Counted from the stretch's first letter, positions 46,826 through 58,909 are shown. The stretch: DNA of 64,000 nt from Photorhabdus akhurstii (GCF_018448925.1 NZ_RCWE01000020.1:1-64000); one strand, 5' to 3'. Numbers and translations are program-made. Notes: generated by a model not told the origin, from the letters alone.

Positions 46826-48072
46826 GCTCGCCTACGATAAATAAGAAATGCACCACAACAAAGGGTGAAATAAATAATGTAAGTTGCCATATAGGCTTGC
46901 GCTGCACCTAATGCTCCGTTTACAGGAATGAGCCAGTGGGCAAAACCAGTAAGCAATAAAAACTGGCTAACTTCTGTCAACACATAAAAACGCAACGCAG
47001 CCTTAGCAATCACCAGATAGCCAAAAACATAAGCGCCCACTTTCAGAACATCACCCACCAACTGCCAGGCAAAGAGATCACGCATAGCAGTAAATTTGTC
47101 AGAAAACAGTAACCAAATGGCAAAATCACGCAACAGCCATACAGTAAAACTTGCAACCGCCACAGCAGGCAAAACAAATTTCAGCGCCTTAACTATCTCG
47201 TTTGATATTTCGCTCTTACCCTGCAACCGTGAAAGCGTTGGCAACAGATAAACAGTAAAAGATGCTGTGATAAATTGCAGGTAAGCATCGGAAATACTGC
47301 TTACACCTTGCCAGATACCCACATCGTGCCAACTATAATGCGCTGCCAGCAGATTTCGCATCATAATGTAGGCAACCGGTAAAGTAATAGAAGTCAGCAG
47401 AGCCATAAGGGTAAATTTGCCAAGCTGACCAGCCAGTACCTTATCCCACATGGGCTTAAAACTTGAAATAGATACCGCTTTGAGACGCCAAACCATCAAT
47501 CCCGCGGGAAATATAATTAATGCAGGCACTAAAGCCAAACCCGCCAAGGCACCTTCATACCCACCAAGGAAAAAACAGAGATAATAGGCCATCACGCCAA
47601 TCACGCTACCTAAAATAATCGCCAACGCATTCCTCTGGGCATCTCGGTATCCTTTCAAAATAGCCAAGAAATAGTTGGCAAAAGCAATCCCCATTTGAAT
47701 AAAGGCGAGTGCTTGCACAACGGGCTCATAATCTTGATGACCAAATAACCCAATACTGATAGCACCGCTAAACAGCAAAAAAATTACCGCCAACAGCGTG
47801 GAAAACCCAAGGATAATGGCAGAAGATGTTCCCAGTACCGCACGCAATCTTTCCGGCTGCTGTTGATATTCAGCTACATATTTAGTCACGCCATTAAAAA
47901 TACCAGCGCCAGCCAACACCCCAAGCACAGTGATAAGTTGACGGAAATTACCCGCCTGCCCAACCCCACTGGGGCCAAAAGCAACCGCCAGTAATTTAAC
48001 GATCAAAAGCCCCACACCGATTTTTATCAGCGTGGAGCCCGCAGTCCATATTGATGCTTTAGCTAACGACAT
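46822..48072 (-). CDS. wzxE: ECA lipid III flippase WzxE
   Basis: Predicted 416 aa, as in E. coli, from ATG 48072 ([19 protein letters not shown]), one base after the wecE stop; the longer frame starts with TTG inside wecE. Twelve or more helices. It moves undecaprenyl-linked trisaccharide across the inner membrane. Blocks such as [17 protein letters not shown] (here [20 protein letters not shown]) and [20 protein letters not shown] are diagnostic. Confidence 0.95.
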   Translation of the reverse strand: MSLAKASIWTAGSTLIKIGVGLLIVKLLAVAFGPSGVGQAGNFRQLITVLGVLAGAGIFNGVTKYVAEYQQQPERLRAVLGTSSAIILGFSTLLAVIFLLFSGAISIGLFGHQDYEPVVQALAFIQMGIAFANYFLAILKGYRDAQRNALAIILGSVIGVMAYYLCFFLGGYEGALAGLALVPALIIFPAGLMVWRLKAVSISSFKPMWDKVLAGQLGKFTLMALLTSITLPVAYIMMRNLLAAHYSWHDVGIWQGVSSISDAYLQFITASFTVYLLPTLSRLQGKSEISNEIVKALKFVLPAVAVASFTVWLLRDFAIWLLFSDKFTAMRDLFAWQLVGDVLKVGAYVFGYLVIAKAALRFYVLTEVSQFLLLTGFAHWLIPVNGALGAAQAYMATYIIYFTLCCGAFLIYRRRA

Positions 48073-48073
48073 A

Positions 48074-49204
48074 TCAGGCGAAGTATTCCCGAATATGTTT
48101 GATGACAATCTGCTGTTCAGCGTCTGTTATGTTGTAAAACATCGGTAAACGCACCAGACGATCACTTTCGCAGGTAGTAAAATGATCTTCCCCTTGGAAG
48201 CGGCCAAATTTTTCACCACCGGGGCTGGTGTGCAGAGAAACATAATGGAATACCGTTAGCACACCAGCGTCTTTCATATAACTATTGAATGCTGAACGTT
48301 CTTCAACATCTTTCAGCTTGATATAGAACATATGAGCATTATGCTCCAACCCTTCCGGTATGACAGGCAATGTCAAGAGATCAGCATCAGCCAGCGGTTT
48401 TAATGCTTGATAATAGGTATTCCACAAGGCAAGGCGACGCTCATTGATTTTCTCAGCCTCTTCTAATTGTGCCCATAAATAAGCAGCCTGAAGCTCCGAC
48501 ATCAGATAACTCGAACCGATATCGCGCCAAGTATATTTATCAACTTGGCCACGGAAAAACTGGCTACGATTAGTCCCTTTTTCGCGAACAATTTCCGCAC
48601 GGGAAATCAGTGATTGATCATTGATAAGCGCAGCACCACCTTCACCACCAGAAGAGTAGTTTTTTGTTTCGTGGAAACTATAGCAACCAATGTGTCCGAT
48701 AGTTCCCAGCGCACGCCCTTTATAAGTAGACATTACCCCCTGCGCAGCATCTTCCACGACAAACAGGTTATATTTATCTGCCAGAGCCATAATGGTATCC
48801 ATTTCACAGGCCACGCCGGCGTAATGCACCGGAACAATCACGCGTGTTTTAGCTGTAATTGCTGCTTCGATTTTGGTTTCATCAATATTCATGGTATCCG
48901 GGCGAATATCCACGAATACAATGGTTGCTCCACGCAGCACAAACGCGTTAGAACTGGAAACGAAAGTGAAGCTCGACATAATAACTTCATCACCGGGTTG
49001 GATATTCAGCAAAATAGCCGCCATTTCCAATGCAGCGGTACAGGATGGTGTTAATAGAACTTTCGGACAATTGAAATGTTGTTCCATCCACTCTTCACAA
49101 CGTTTGGTGAAACCACCATCCCCGCAAAGCTTACCGCTCTCCATTGCTTGCTTCATGTAATCTAATTCAGTGCCAACTACTGGTGGTTTGTTAAATGGAA
49201 TCAT
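48074..49204 (-). CDS. wecE: TDP-4-oxo-6-deoxyglucose aminotransferase
   Basis: Predicted 376 aa (E. coli 376) from ATG 49204 (MIPFNKPPVVGTELDY), with GGGGA upstream. PLP enzyme of the DegT/DnrJ/EryC1 family making TDP-Fuc4N. The cofactor lysine is in SFHETKNY. It follows wecD by one base and precedes wzxE by one base. Confidence 0.97.
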   Translation of the reverse strand: MIPFNKPPVVGTELDYMKQAMESGKLCGDGGFTKRCEEWMEQHFNCPKVLLTPSCTAALEMAAILLNIQPGDEVIMSSFTFVSSSNAFVLRGATIVFVDIRPDTMNIDETKIEAAITAKTRVIVPVHYAGVACEMDTIMALADKYNLFVVEDAAQGVMSTYKGRALGTIGHIGCYSFHETKNYSSGGEGGAALINDQSLISRAEIVREKGTNRSQFFRGQVDKYTWRDIGSSYLMSELQAAYLWAQLEEAEKINERRLALWNTYYQALKPLADADLLTLPVIPEGLEHNAHMFYIKLKDVEERSAFNSYMKDAGVLTVFHYVSLHTSPGGEKFGRFQGEDHFTTCESDRLVRLPMFYNITDAEQQIVIKHIREYFA

Positions 49205-49205
49205 T

Positions 49206-49916
49206 TCATCCCCTATATAACCAATACGCGGTGCTTTCAACAAACGCACCACTGCGTGTATAAAGGCGCAAAGCAGCGATGTTGCTGGTTTGTGTCGCAA
49301 TCCTTAACTGCCGTATTTGGTGGCGTTGACACCACTGCTGCGCCGCCAACATCAATTTTGAGCCAATACCACAACCAATATTTTCTGGGAATACGGCCAA
49401 CAAACCCATACGAGCCTCTCCAGCCCCAATATCTCGTAAAGTAACAAATCCTGCGGGTTGCCCACTATCTCCGTTTACCAGTAAACATTGATGATCAAAT
49501 GTCCCCAATACCGCTTTTTCAACCCAAGTCGCGTAAAAACGACCACTATCCTGTGGTTGATACCACGGGGTTCGAAAACGACTTAAAGGAAATACGTTGG
49601 AAGCCACCTCTTTCAACATCGGGATATCCCGCCGCTCAGCCGAAAGTAGATTACTTTCAGAGTTGTCTTTAGCATTTTCTATGCCAATCATTAAGGAAAA
49701 GTCGACTTCCCCTTCCACTAGCGAAAAGCCCAACGCGGATAAGCCATCAATAAGATCCAATCGCTGCGCAGGTACTTTAGCTTGCACTAAAGCATACTGA
49801 TCTAACTGAGATGAGGTTAGCAGACCGGCATCAGGTGTGAAATCAAGGCGAGCGGTAGACAACCCAAAATAGTGGCTATCCCACTCTAATGGTTCAATAT
49901 TGGCGCGCACGGACAT
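49206..49916 (-). CDS. wecD: TDP-fucosamine acetyltransferase
   Basis: Predicted 236 aa from ATG 49916 ([18 protein letters not shown]. coli 224). GNAT enzyme that completes TDP-Fuc4NAc. Shared blocks are [39 protein letters not shown] and the end [10 protein letters not shown]. The start lies within the end of rffH (23-base overlap). Confidence 0.93.
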   Translation of the reverse strand: MSVRANIEPLEWDSHYFGLSTARLDFTPDAGLLTSSQLDQYALVQAKVPAQRLDLIDGLSALGFSLVEGEVDFSLMIGIENAKDNSESNLLSAERRDIPMLKEVASNVFPLSRFRTPWYQPQDSGRFYATWVEKAVLGTFDHQCLLVNGDSGQPAGFVTLRDIGAGEARMGLLAVFPENIGCGIGSKLMLAAQQWCQRHQIRQLRIATQTSNIAALRLYTRSGAFVESTAYWLYRG

Positions 49917-50775
49917 GGAGCAGATCCAGCAGATATTGACCATAGCCAGTTTTTGACAAGGATTTTACTGTTTCTCTTAACTGTACATCATCCAGCCAAC
50001 CATTACGCCAAGCAATCTCTTCAAGACAGGCGATCTTAAAGCCCTGACGTTTCTCAACGGTCTGTACAAAAGTGCTGGCCTCAATCAAGCTGTCATGAGT
50101 GCCAGTATCCAACCAGGCAAAACCACGCCCTAACAACTCAATGTTTAGTTCGCCACGTTCCAAATACATCTGGTTAATACTGGTAATCTCTAGTTCACCT
50201 CTGGCAGAAGGCTTGACCTGCTTAGCAAAATCTACTACTTGATTATCGTAGAAATAGAGCCCCGTTACCGCCCAGTTGGATTTTGGCTTTTCTGGTTTTT
50301 CCTCAATAGAAAGAACACGGAACGCGTCATCAAATTCCACCACCCCAAATCGCTCAGGATCCATCACTTGATAACCAAAAACAGTCGCCCCTTTTCCACG
50401 AGACACAACATTTCTCAGTTTTGGGCTAAACCCTTGTCCAAAGTAGATATTGTCTCCCAATACCAAGCAGCAAGGCCCGCCGTTGATGAACTCCTCACCA
50501 ATCAAAAATGCCTGAGCCAAACCATCCGGTGATGGCTGTTCTTTATAGCTTAAGTGAATACCAAATCTGTCACCATCACCTAATAGTCGGCGGAAAGAAG
50601 GTAAATCTTCTGGTGTAGAGATAATCAGAATATCACGTATCCCTGCTAGCATGAGTACTGACAAAGGATAGTAAATCATCGGCTTATCATAAATTGGCAG
50701 TAATTGTTTGGAAACACCCTGTGTTATCGGATGCAACCGGGTTCCTGATCCACCTGCCAGAATGATCCCTTTCAT
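49894..50775 (-). CDS. rffH: Glucose-1-phosphate thymidylyltransferase (ECA)
   Basis: Predicted 293 aa (E. coli 293) from ATG 50775 ([20 protein letters not shown]). It makes TDP-glucose for the Fuc4NAc branch. The nucleotide-binding [15 protein letters not shown] and [19 protein letters not shown] motifs are present. A polyG ribosome site precedes the start. Confidence 0.96.
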   Translation of the reverse strand: MKGIILAGGSGTRLHPITQGVSKQLLPIYDKPMIYYPLSVLMLAGIRDILIISTPEDLPSFRRLLGDGDRFGIHLSYKEQPSPDGLAQAFLIGEEFINGGPCCLVLGDNIYFGQGFSPKLRNVVSRGKGATVFGYQVMDPERFGVVEFDDAFRVLSIEEKPEKPKSNWAVTGLYFYDNQVVDFAKQVKPSARGELEITSINQMYLERGELNIELLGRGFAWLDTGTHDSLIEASTFVQTVEKRQGFKIACLEEIAWRNGWLDDVQLRETVKSLSKTGYGQYLLDLLHVRARQY

Positions 50776-50796
50776 ATTTACTGCCCCCATCGTCAT

Positions 50797-51867
50797 TCAG
50801 TTTTTACCTAATCCAAGGCGTTCACCGGCATAAGAGCCGTCTTGAACTTTACGCCACCAGTTTTCATTTTCTAAATACCATTGAACTGTTTTGCGAATAC
50901 CTGATTCAAATGTCTCTTGTGGCCTCCAGCCTAGCTCACGCTCAACTTTTGCCGCATCAATGGCATAACGCATATCATGGCCTGGGCGATCCGCAACATA
51001 AGTAATCAAGTCTCGATAATAAGCAATACCCGCGGGTTTCTCAGGACAAAATTCTTCCAACAGCTCACAAATCGCACAAACCACATCAATATTTTTGCGC
51101 TCATTATGACCACCAATATTGTAGGTTGTGCCCGGTTCAGCTTCTGTCACAACCAAATAGAGCGCTCTGGCATGGTCTTCCACATACAACCAATCGCGAA
51201 TTTGTTTCCCTTCACCATATACCGGTAAAGATTTTCCTGCTAATGCATTTAAGATCATCAGTGGGATCAGTTTTTCCGGGAAATGGTAAGGGCCATAGTT
51301 ATTAGAACAATTGGTGATAATGACCGGTAAACCATAAGTCCGGTGCCATGCTCTTACCAGATGATCGCTGGACGCTTTGGACGCCGAATATGGACTGCTT
51401 GGCGCATAAGGTGTTGTTTCGGTAAAAAAGCCCTCTTCATCATGTAAATCACCATACACTTCATCTGTTGAAATGTGGTGAAAACGGAAAACAGCCTGTT
51501 TCTCTTCGCTGAGTTTCTGCCAGAAAGCACGCGCAGCTTCCAACAAAGTATAAGTACCCACAATGTTGGTTTCGATAAATGCCGCAGGGCCATCAATAGA
51601 GCGATCCACATGGCTTTCTGCCGCCAGATGCATCACACAGTCCGGCTGATATTGTTCAAAGACCCGATCCAGCGCTCCACGTTGACAGATATCAACCTGT
51701 TCAAACGCATAACGAGGGCTATCCGCAACCGGGGCAAGAGACGCCAGATTACCGGCGTAAGTCAGGCTATCGACCACAACCACGCTGTCTTCTGTATTAT
51801 CAATGATATGTCGCACAACCGCGGAGCCAATAAAACCCGCACCACCTGTGATTAGAATACGTCTCAA
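50797..51867 (-). CDS. rffG: TDP-glucose 4,6-dehydratase (ECA)
   Basis: Predicted 356 aa (E. coli 355). I place the start at the TTG at 51867 ([19 protein letters not shown]) because AGGAG is eight bases upstream and TTGA overlaps the wecC stop, the same coupling as ATGA elsewhere in this operon; a GTG 30 bases earlier adds residues absent from the family. NAD-binding GGAGFIG, catalytic STDEVYG and YSASK are visible. Confidence 0.95.
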   Translation of the reverse strand: MRRILITGGAGFIGSAVVRHIIDNTEDSVVVVDSLTYAGNLASLAPVADSPRYAFEQVDICQRGALDRVFEQYQPDCVMHLAAESHVDRSIDGPAAFIETNIVGTYTLLEAARAFWQKLSEEKQAVFRFHHISTDEVYGDLHDEEGFFTETTPYAPSSPYSASKASSDHLVRAWHRTYGLPVIITNCSNNYGPYHFPEKLIPLMILNALAGKSLPVYGEGKQIRDWLYVEDHARALYLVVTEAEPGTTYNIGGHNERKNIDVVCAICELLEEFCPEKPAGIAYYRDLITYVADRPGHDMRYAIDAAKVERELGWRPQETFESGIRKTVQWYLENENWWRKVQDGSYAGERLGLGKN

Positions 51868-53126
51868 CGCCAGACTCCTTTTGTATCCACAATCCACTTC
51901 TGTTTAATTTCATGACTATTTACAGCTTTAAACTGATTATGATCCACCAGCATCAACAGGATATCTGCTTCTTTCAGCGCCTTTTCCAGATTAACTAATC
52001 GAGTTATTTCCTTCAAGGAAGCAGGTAATTCATGAACATGAGGTTCTACAGCCAGCGTTTCACCTGCATGCCATTGCGCAATCATACCGGTGATATGTGC
52101 CGCCGGGCTCTCACGCAAATCGTCAATATTTGGTTTAAACGCCAAACCAAAACAGGCAATTTTCACTTCGCTTGCACGTTTTCCACTTTCAGCTAAACAA
52201 TCCGCAACAGCCGCTTTTACTTGATCCACAACCCACAATGGTTTGTCATCATTAACCATACGTGCTGTATGAATAAGACGTGATTGTTTCGGGTTTTGAG
52301 AAACAATGAACCACGGATCAACTGCAATACAATGACCACCCACGCCAGGACCTGGTTGGAGAATATTTACACGCGGGTGGCGATTTGCCAAACTGATCAG
52401 TTCCCACACGTTGATACCTTGATCAGCACAAATCAGGGAAAGTTCGTTGGCGAATGCAATGTTTACATCTCGGAAACTGTTTTCTGTCAGCTTACACATT
52501 TCTGCCGTTCTTGAATTAGTGACAACACATTCACCTTCAAGGAAAATTTTATACAGCTCACTAGCTCTGGTCGAAGATTTTGACGTCATACCGCCAACAA
52601 CGCGGTCATTCTTAATTAATTCAACCATAACTTGTCCTGGCAACACACGTTCAGGACAGTAAGCGATATCAATATCAGATTCCTCTCCAACCTGTTGTGG
52701 GAAAGTTAAATCAGGACGCGCTGCGGCCAGCCATTCCGCCATCTGCTCCGTCGCGCCTACTGGTGAGGTAGATTCCAGAATAACCAGATCACCTTTTTTC
52801 AGCACCGGAGCTACAGATTCGGCTGCGGAACGGACATACGTCATATCCGGCTCGTGATCGCCTTTAAAAGGCGTCGGAACAGCTATCAGAAAAGCATCTG
52901 CTGGTAACGGAGCAATCACGGCTTTCAGGTAACCGCCTTCTACGGCAACTTTCACCACTTTGTCTAGATCCGGTTCTACAATATGAATTGCACCACGGTT
53001 GATGGTTTCTACTGCATGCTGATTCACATCCACGCCAATGACTTTCTTATTGCGGGATGCAAACGCTGCCGCCGTTGGCAAACCAATATAACCAAGACCA
53101 ATAACAGAAATAGTTTCAAAGCTCAT
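51864..53126 (-). CDS. wecC: UDP-N-acetyl-D-mannosamine dehydrogenase
   Basis: Predicted 420 aa, the E. coli length. It oxidises UDP-ManNAc to UDP-ManNAc[17 protein letters not shown] binds NAD; the catalytic cysteine is in [15 protein letters not shown]. It follows wecB by four bases. Confidence 0.97.
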   Translation of the reverse strand: MSFETISVIGLGYIGLPTAAAFASRNKKVIGVDVNQHAVETINRGAIHIVEPDLDKVVKVAVEGGYLKAVIAPLPADAFLIAVPTPFKGDHEPDMTYVRSAAESVAPVLKKGDLVILESTSPVGATEQMAEWLAAARPDLTFPQQVGEESDIDIAYCPERVLPGQVMVELIKNDRVVGGMTSKSSTRASELYKIFLEGECVVTNSRTAEMCKLTENSFRDVNIAFANELSLICADQGINVWELISLANRHPRVNILQPGPGVGGHCIAVDPWFIVSQNPKQSRLIHTARMVNDDKPLWVVDQVKAAVADCLAESGKRASEVKIACFGLAFKPNIDDLRESPAAHITGMIAQWHAGETLAVEPHVHELPASLKEITRLVNLEKALKEADILLMLVDHNQFKAVNSHEIKQKWIVDTKGVWR

Positions 53127-53130
53127 AGTG

Positions 53131-54252
53131 TCACCTGATTTTTTTCAAAGCGTCGAGAATACGTTGACAGGCATCGCCATCCCCGTAAGGATTATGAGCG
53201 CGGCTCATTTGCTGATAGGCAGCATCGTCTGTCAACAATCGAGTCACCTCTTCCACAATAGTTTTTGTTTCTGTTCCTACCAAACGTACCGTTCCAGCAT
53301 CAACCGCCTCTGGCCGTTCAGTCGTGTTACGCATCACTAACACCGGTTTTCCTAAAGAAGGAGCTTCTTCCTGAATACCACCAGAATCTGTCAGGATCAT
53401 ATAGGCATGGTTCATTAGATAAACAAATGGCAAATAATCCTGGGGTTTGATGAGAATAATGTTATCAATATCATGCAAAATGCGCTTTACTGGCTCACTG
53501 ACATTCGGGTTTAGATGAACCGGATAGACGACTTGCACATCTGGATGAGCGCGGGCTATCTGTGCCAAAGCTTCACAAATTCGCTCAAATCCGCCACCAA
53601 AACTCTCACGACGATGCCCCGTCACTAGGATCATTTTTTTATTAGTATCAATAAACGGGTAGTGCTTCGCTAGCTTACTTCGCATTGCCTCATCATTCAT
53701 TATTCGATCACGTACCCACAGCAATGCATCAATCACTGTATTTCCGGTAACAAAAACTCGATTATCTGTAATTGATTCTTTCTGTAAATTCTTACGAGAG
53801 TTTTCCGTCGGAGCAAAATGATACATTGCCAGATGTCCAGCAATCTTACGGTTCGCCTCTTCCGGCCAAGGGGAATAAAGATCACCCGTTCTTAATCCAG
53901 CTTCAATGTGACCAACAGGGATACGTTGGTAGAACGCAGCCAAACTGGTTGCCATCGTTGTTGTCGTATCTCCGTGAACCAATACAACATCAGGCTTAAA
54001 TTCTGCTAAAACAGGCTTTAATCCTGCCAAAATACGACAAGTAATATCCGTTAGATCTTGCCCTGATTTCATAATATTGAGATCAAAATCGGGAGTGATC
54101 TCAAAAAGGTGTAACACCTGATCCAACATTTCCCGATGTTGGGCGGTGACACATACTTTCGCTTCGAAGGCTTCATCCTTTGCCAATGCGTGTACTAGCG
54201 GAGCCATCTTAATGGCCTCCGGCCGAGTACCAAACACAGTCAACACTTTCAC
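53131..54252 (-). CDS. wecB: UDP-N-acetylglucosamine 2-epimerase
   Basis: Predicted 373 aa (E. coli 376) from GTG 54252 ([20 protein letters not shown]), with GAGAG upstream; a TTG 14 codons earlier is unlikely. It makes UDP-ManNAc. [45 protein letters not shown] and [20 protein letters not shown] are diagnostic. Confidence 0.97.
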   Translation of the reverse strand: MKVLTVFGTRPEAIKMAPLVHALAKDEAFEAKVCVTAQHREMLDQVLHLFEITPDFDLNIMKSGQDLTDITCRILAGLKPVLAEFKPDVVLVHGDTTTTMATSLAAFYQRIPVGHIEAGLRTGDLYSPWPEEANRKIAGHLAMYHFAPTENSRKNLQKESITDNRVFVTGNTVIDALLWVRDRIMNDEAMRSKLAKHYPFIDTNKKMILVTGHRRESFGGGFERICEALAQIARAHPDVQVVYPVHLNPNVSEPVKRILHDIDNIILIKPQDYLPFVYLMNHAYMILTDSGGIQEEAPSLGKPVLVMRNTTERPEAVDAGTVRLVGTETKTIVEEVTRLLTDDAAYQQMSRAHNPYGDGDACQRILDALKKIR

Positions 54253-54379
54253 AGTGACTCTCTTATAGTCAGTAACTTGCAGATTTTCCTGCAAACAATA
54301 CTCTTAATGCTATTTACTCCTGCTGCTGGAGTTGCAGAAGATATCCCTTCAGAAATAGTTATTTCTAATAATTATCTGA

Positions 54380-55432
54380 TTATTTACGCGAACATTTAAT
54401 CAACGCCACGCCGACACCCACTAAAGCACCAACTGCCCCCCACATGATCATCAAGAACATTCTACGAGGACTATCTCTGGTAATCGGCTCCTCTGGTGTT
54501 CTCAAATAGCGGTAAGCCTGGAATTGATCCTGCGTCGGGAGAACATCCAATGCTGCTAACATTGCAATATTCTGGTCATAGTCCACATTATACTTAGGCC
54601 CTATTGCTTCTAAAGTCTCAAGTTGAGCCTGTAACAACGGCGCCCCTAACATAAACATTTTTGAATCGGGCAACTGATCCACCGGCATATCCGTTTGATT
54701 GCGCCGAATCCCTTGTTTTTCCGCAATTTTCAAGGATTGCTGTAATACATTCATTTCGCGGTTATAAAGCGCTTTAGCGACCATTTTCTGGCGCTTAACC
54801 AGTGCATCCACAGATTGGGCACGGGTAACCCATGCACCTTTTACTTCATCATTTAAATGAGTACTGGCACGACTATTGGCAAAAGCAATGTACTGGCGCA
54901 GGAGTTGATTTGCTTGTCCAGAAGACTCAGCGGTCAATTTAATGCTGTCATTCAGCACTTTTTTATCATCATGGGGAATAAACTGAATATTATTGACTAA
55001 TTCATCTAATAAAGCCGCATCAGCTCTGGCATCGCCCTCCTGCTGCTGCTTGTAATAATCAGATTTCAACCAGAATTCACGGCGAGTATCATATGCTGCA
55101 ATCTGGGTGATGAACTCCTTATAGGCTTCTTCTGAAATAGACGGTAACTGAGTTTCCGGTGAAATGTTAATGTGAGTATCCAGATTGCGCAAAAATTGCT
55201 GCTGGGAGTAATAACTCCCCAACTGATTAGTCGTAGGCAGATCCGTGATTGCTGTGGCACTCCATTTTTGCTGCATCAAATAAGATGCTCCTAGCGCCGC
55301 GGTTGCGAAAATTATTGCCAGTACAACAATCCATATCTTTCCACGCCATAGCGCACTGCACAAGGCTCTAATATCCAGCTCATGCTCCAGAGCTTGTTCA
55401 TCCTGAATAGATTTCGTTTCTGATTTTATCAC
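54380..55432 (-). CDS. wzzE: ECA chain-length regulator WzzE
   Basis: Predicted 350 aa (E. coli 348) with a GTG start. Polysaccharide co-polymerase: cytoplasmic N-terminus, helix 1 (IWIVVLAIIFATAALGASYL), large periplasmic coiled-coil domain, and C-terminal helix with the Pro-rich motif around EEPITRDSPRRMFLMIMWG. It sets the length of ECA chains with WzyE. The gap to wecB is 127 bases, the largest within the operon. Confidence 0.95.
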   Translation of the reverse strand: MIKSETKSIQDEQALEHELDIRALCSALWRGKIWIVVLAIIFATAALGASYLMQQKWSATAITDLPTTNQLGSYYSQQQFLRNLDTHINISPETQLPSISEEAYKEFITQIAAYDTRREFWLKSDYYKQQQEGDARADAALLDELVNNIQFIPHDDKKVLNDSIKLTAESSGQANQLLRQYIAFANSRASTHLNDEVKGAWVTRAQSVDALVKRQKMVAKALYNREMNVLQQSLKIAEKQGIRRNQTDMPVDQLPDSKMFMLGAPLLQAQLETLEAIGPKYNVDYDQNIAMLAALDVLPTQDQFQAYRYLRTPEEPITRDSPRRMFLMIMWGAVGALVGVGVALIKCSRK

Positions 55433-55461
55433 TGCACAGAACCTCTGCTGATAATAGATGT

Positions 55462-56547
55462 TTAATGGTTAGCTGAACGGCGCATACGACGCTTTTGCCG
55501 TTTAATAAAACGAGCTACCTTCCATACACGCTTGAGGCAATAGCCATACAACACAAATGCAAGCAAGAACAGTGCCAACATTACCCACTCAGGCACAAAT
55601 TCCAGCCATTCTCCGGTAATTCCGATAGCGGCTAATAAAGCGGCAGCAACAGTGATTAAAATAAAAGCCTGACGAGATGAGAATCCAGACCGCATAATTA
55701 GGTGGTGAATATGTTGCCTGTCAGGAGAAAATGGACTCATCCCTTTCCGTAACCGGCGATACATAATAGCAACCATATCCATTAATGGAATGGCAACAAC
55801 CCACAACGCAGTAACTGGATTAACAGGATGTTCATTCCCCTGAGTAGATTCAATGAGCAGCCAGATAATGGTAAAACCAATCAGTGTACTGCCCGCATCT
55901 CCCATAAATACTTTGAAGCGTTGGCTTAATAAACCAAGATTAAGAACAATATAAGGGAGAATGGCAGCAATAAATGCAAAACACCATAATGCTAGTGCCG
56001 TATTACCACTTTGATACAGTAAGATCCCCAAAGCACCGAAGGAGACACAGGATAATCCACCTAATAATCCATCTATCCCATCAACCATATTGAATGCATT
56101 GATAGCAGCCCAGACAGCAAATAGTGTCACAACATAACTAAACGGTCCAAGTGTCATGTCCCAAGGGCCGAAAGCATAACCAAGACTATCTAATTTCAGG
56201 CCAGCAAAATACATCATCGCAATACCAACCAAAGCTTGGATGGTTGCCCGGACCTTAACGCTAATGTCAAAACGGTCATCCAATGCGCCGATAAATACCA
56301 ACACACCAGCACAAACCAAATATAACCACTTGTGAGGAATAAATTCTTTTGTGATAACAAAAGCAAAACAAATCCCAACAAATATTGATATTCCCCCAAC
56401 CAGAGGCACTAACCCTTGATGACACTTACGATAATTGGGTTTATCAACAAGGCCAACTCTCTTTGCTATTTTGCGTGCCATAAACAAAAACGCAAAAGAA
56501 AACAGAAAAACATAAAAAATTTCAATATTCATGCTGAGAATATTCAC
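55462..56547 (-). CDS. wecA: Undecaprenyl-phosphate GlcNAc-1-phosphate transferase
   Basis: Predicted 361 aa from a GTG start at 56547 with AGAGAG upstream. It starts ECA (and often O-antigen) synthesis on the lipid carrier. Eleven helices; catalytic Asp90/Asp91 (ALDDRFD), Asp156 and Asp159 (NMVDGIDGL) and DRQHIHHLIMR sit as in E. coli. First gene of the wec operon, 280 bases after rho on the same strand. Confidence 0.96.
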   Translation of the reverse strand: MNILSMNIEIFYVFLFSFAFLFMARKIAKRVGLVDKPNYRKCHQGLVPLVGGISIFVGICFAFVITKEFIPHKWLYLVCAGVLVFIGALDDRFDISVKVRATIQALVGIAMMYFAGLKLDSLGYAFGPWDMTLGPFSYVVTLFAVWAAINAFNMVDGIDGLLGGLSCVSFGALGILLYQSGNTALALWCFAFIAAILPYIVLNLGLLSQRFKVFMGDAGSTLIGFTIIWLLIESTQGNEHPVNPVTALWVVAIPLMDMVAIMYRRLRKGMSPFSPDRQHIHHLIMRSGFSSRQAFILITVAAALLAAIGITGEWLEFVPEWVMLALFLLAFVLYGYCLKRVWKVARFIKRQKRRMRRSANH

Positions 56548-56845
56548 GATGATAACTCTCTGTAAAAAGTAAACACACCCTGGTCATTTATCAACCGAAA
56601 ACATATAATTTTCTAGCCAAGATCTACCCTCACGAGCACCCGAGCTTATGAAGACATTGTTTATTATGAAAAAATTAATGGCCTTTATATTCTTACATCA
56701 TTCTTTTAATGCTTATTTCAAATATATGGCAACATATATAGCTAGCAAAATACATGCCATATATAGTGCTATAACAGTATGGCGGATACAAAAAACGCCA
56801 CGAAACTGTGGCGCTGATTAAAATGATCATGAACTGGGTTAAAAA
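56548..56845 (-). other. rho-wecA intergenic region, probable wec promoter
   Basis: Holds the rho terminator and about 240 AT-rich bases before wecA. A possible promoter on the minus strand is TTGCTA, 16 bases, TATATT (about 56735-56710). I see no convincing JUMPstart/ops element. Promoter call is weak. Confidence 0.4.
56790..56813 (-). terminator. Intrinsic terminator of rho
   Basis: On the minus strand CGCCAC and GTGGCG pair around AGTTTC and are followed by six T. It lies about 33 bases past the rho stop. Confidence 0.9.
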
Positions 56846-58105
56846 CTATGAACGTTTCATCATGTCAAAGAAATCGTCATTCGTTTTGCTCATAGCCAGT
56901 TTGTTGATAAGGAATTCCATCGCATCAATTTCTCCCATCGGATGAATAATTTTGCGCAGAATCCACATTTTCTGTAACTCTTCAGAGGTGGTGAGTAACT
57001 CTTCTTTACGTGTACCAGAACGGTTGTAATCGATAGCTGGGAAGACGCGTTTTTCAGCAATTTTACGGGAGAGATGCAGCTCCATGTTACCAGTACCTTT
57101 GAACTCTTCGTAAATCACTTCATCCATCTTGGAACCCGTATCCACCAACGCAGTCGCAATAATGGTCAGGCTTCCGCCCTCTTCCACATTACGCGCCGCA
57201 CCGAAGAAACGTTTCGGACGATGTAACGCATTAGCATCCACACCACCAGTCAATACCTTACCGGATGCAGGGACAACAGTGTTATAAGCACGTGCTAAAC
57301 GAGTAATAGAGTCAAGCAGGATAATCACGTCTTTTTTGTGTTCAACCAGACGTTTTGCTTTCTCAATAACCATCTCTGCCACCTGAACATGACGAGAAGC
57401 TGGCTCATCAAAAGTAGAAGCAATAACCTCACCTTTTACCAGACGTTGCATTTCAGTAACTTCTTCTGGACGTTCATCAATCAGAAGTACCATCAATACA
57501 CAATCTGGATGATTGTGAGCAATATTAGCAGCAATATTTTGCAGCAACATCGTCTTACCCGCTTTTGGTGGCGCGACGATTAGACCACGTTGTCCACGGC
57601 CAATCGGCGCCGCCAGATCCAGAACACGAGCAGTCAAGTCCTCAGTGGAACCATTACCACGCTCCATACGCAAACGGCTATTAGCATGCAGAGGAGTTAA
57701 GTTTTCAAAAAGAATTTTACTACGGGCATTTTCTGGTTTGTCAAAATTAACTTCGTTAACCTTCAACAGGGCAAAATAGCGTTCACCTTCTTTAGGTGGA
57801 CGGATTTTACCTGAAATTGTGTCACCGGTACGGAGGTTAAAACGACGGATTTGGCTAGGAGAAACGTAGATATCATCGGGGCCGGCAAGGTAGGAACTGT
57901 CTGCTGAACGGAGGAATCCAAATCCATCCTGCAATATCTCCAACACGCCATCACCGAAGATATCTTCTCCGCTTTTCGCATGCTGCTTAAGGATAGAGAA
58001 GATAATATCTTGTTTACGCATACGGGCTAGATTTTCCAGCCCCATATTTTCGCCGAGTGTAATCAGTTCAGATACCGGCGTATTCTTTAATTCGGTAAGA
58101 TTCAT
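56846..58105 (-). CDS. rho: Transcription termination factor Rho
   Basis: Predicted 419 aa, the E. coli length. Hexameric RNA-dependent ATPase. The N-terminal OSB-fold RNA site ([24 protein letters not shown]), Walker [17 protein letters not shown], Walker [17 protein letters not shown], the Q-loop ([20 protein letters not shown]) and R-loop are present. No good ribosome site precedes the ATG, as in E. coli, where Rho limits its own leader transcription. Confidence 0.97.
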   Translation of the reverse strand: MNLTELKNTPVSELITLGENMGLENLARMRKQDIIFSILKQHAKSGEDIFGDGVLEILQDGFGFLRSADSSYLAGPDDIYVSPSQIRRFNLRTGDTISGKIRPPKEGERYFALLKVNEVNFDKPENARSKILFENLTPLHANSRLRMERGNGSTEDLTARVLDLAAPIGRGQRGLIVAPPKAGKTMLLQNIAANIAHNHPDCVLMVLLIDERPEEVTEMQRLVKGEVIASTFDEPASRHVQVAEMVIEKAKRLVEHKKDVIILLDSITRLARAYNTVVPASGKVLTGGVDANALHRPKRFFGAARNVEEGGSLTIIATALVDTGSKMDEVIYEEFKGTGNMELHLSRKIAEKRVFPAIDYNRSGTRKEELLTTSEELQKMWILRKIIHPMGEIDAMEFLINKLAMSKTNDDFFDMMKRS

Positions 58106-58582
58106 AATGGTGGGTTCTTAAACTCGGGGTATATCTCGAACTATGAACGTGAATAGTATGGCAGCGTCATCGATCGGTGCCTGTTTATTTTGTACAAAAA
58201 ACAAATCAGACCTTTAATACGTTATTCATATAAAAAGGTAATAATTTGAAGTACTAAGATTGAACTCAAATAAGACTGACAGGCTGTCAAAAACGCTGTT
58301 GAGATAATGCTGAAACATTACTGATTTCGATAAAAACTATCTCAACGTAACGAGCTATACGCCAGATTATTCCCGTATAACCCATTGGATATTTTAGACT
58401 ATCCAGAGATAACAGACTTATCAGACACTACAGATTATTCAGTATGCAACATACTTCTAACATGATGTATGTGATACAAGCAGTGGCGCTAACTTATCAC
58501 GCTTCTTTACGGACGTCTAGCGGTCAATGAAATAAATAATAATATACGCTAAACGCCCGGTATTAATGTGAGCTCACTTCAA
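58106..58582 (-). other. rho leader region
   Basis: A 477-base gap before rho on the minus strand, the place of the autoregulated rho leader in E. coli. I find no ORF resembling the E. coli leader peptide RhoL. A perfect 9-bp inverted repeat (GTTGAGATA 58298-58306, TATCTCAAC 58338-58346) and a shorter TGACAG/CTGTCA repeat at about 58277 could fold in the leader RNA. Confidence 0.5.
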
Positions 58583-58909
58583 TCAGAGATTAGTATCCAA
58601 AAATTCTTTCAATTGAGTCTTTGACAATGCTCCCACTTTAGTAGCAGCAACCTGACCATCTTTAAACAGCAACAGAGTAGGAATACCACGGATACCATAC
58701 TTAGGAGCTGTTGCCGGGTTGTCATCAATGTTCAATTTAGCAATAGTCAGTTTGCCTGAATATTCTGGGGCAATTTCATCCAAGATAGGTGCGATCATTT
58801 TACATGGCCCACACCAGGCAGCCCAAAAATCGACAAGAACTGGACCTTCTGCGTTAAGAACATCAGTATCAAAGCTAGCGTCACTCAAATGAATAATTTT
58901 TTCGCTCAT
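58583..58909 (-). CDS. trxA: Thioredoxin 1
   Basis: Predicted 108 aa (E. coli 109). The redox site WCGPC has Cys33 and Cys36; the cis-proline is in [11 protein letters not shown]. It reduces cytoplasmic disulfides. Divergent from rhlB, as in E. coli. Confidence 0.98.
   Translation of the reverse strand: MSEKIIHLSDASFDTDVLNAEGPVLVDFWAAWCGPCKMIAPILDEIAPEYSGKLTIAKLNIDDNPATAPKYGIRGIPTLLLFKDGQVAATKVGALSKTQLKEFLDTNL

Noticed and set aside
56600-56650. JUMPstart/ops-like GAGGGTAG on the minus strand before wecA
   Set aside because: Only a few bases fit the ops core, and the surrounding JUMPstart pattern is absent.
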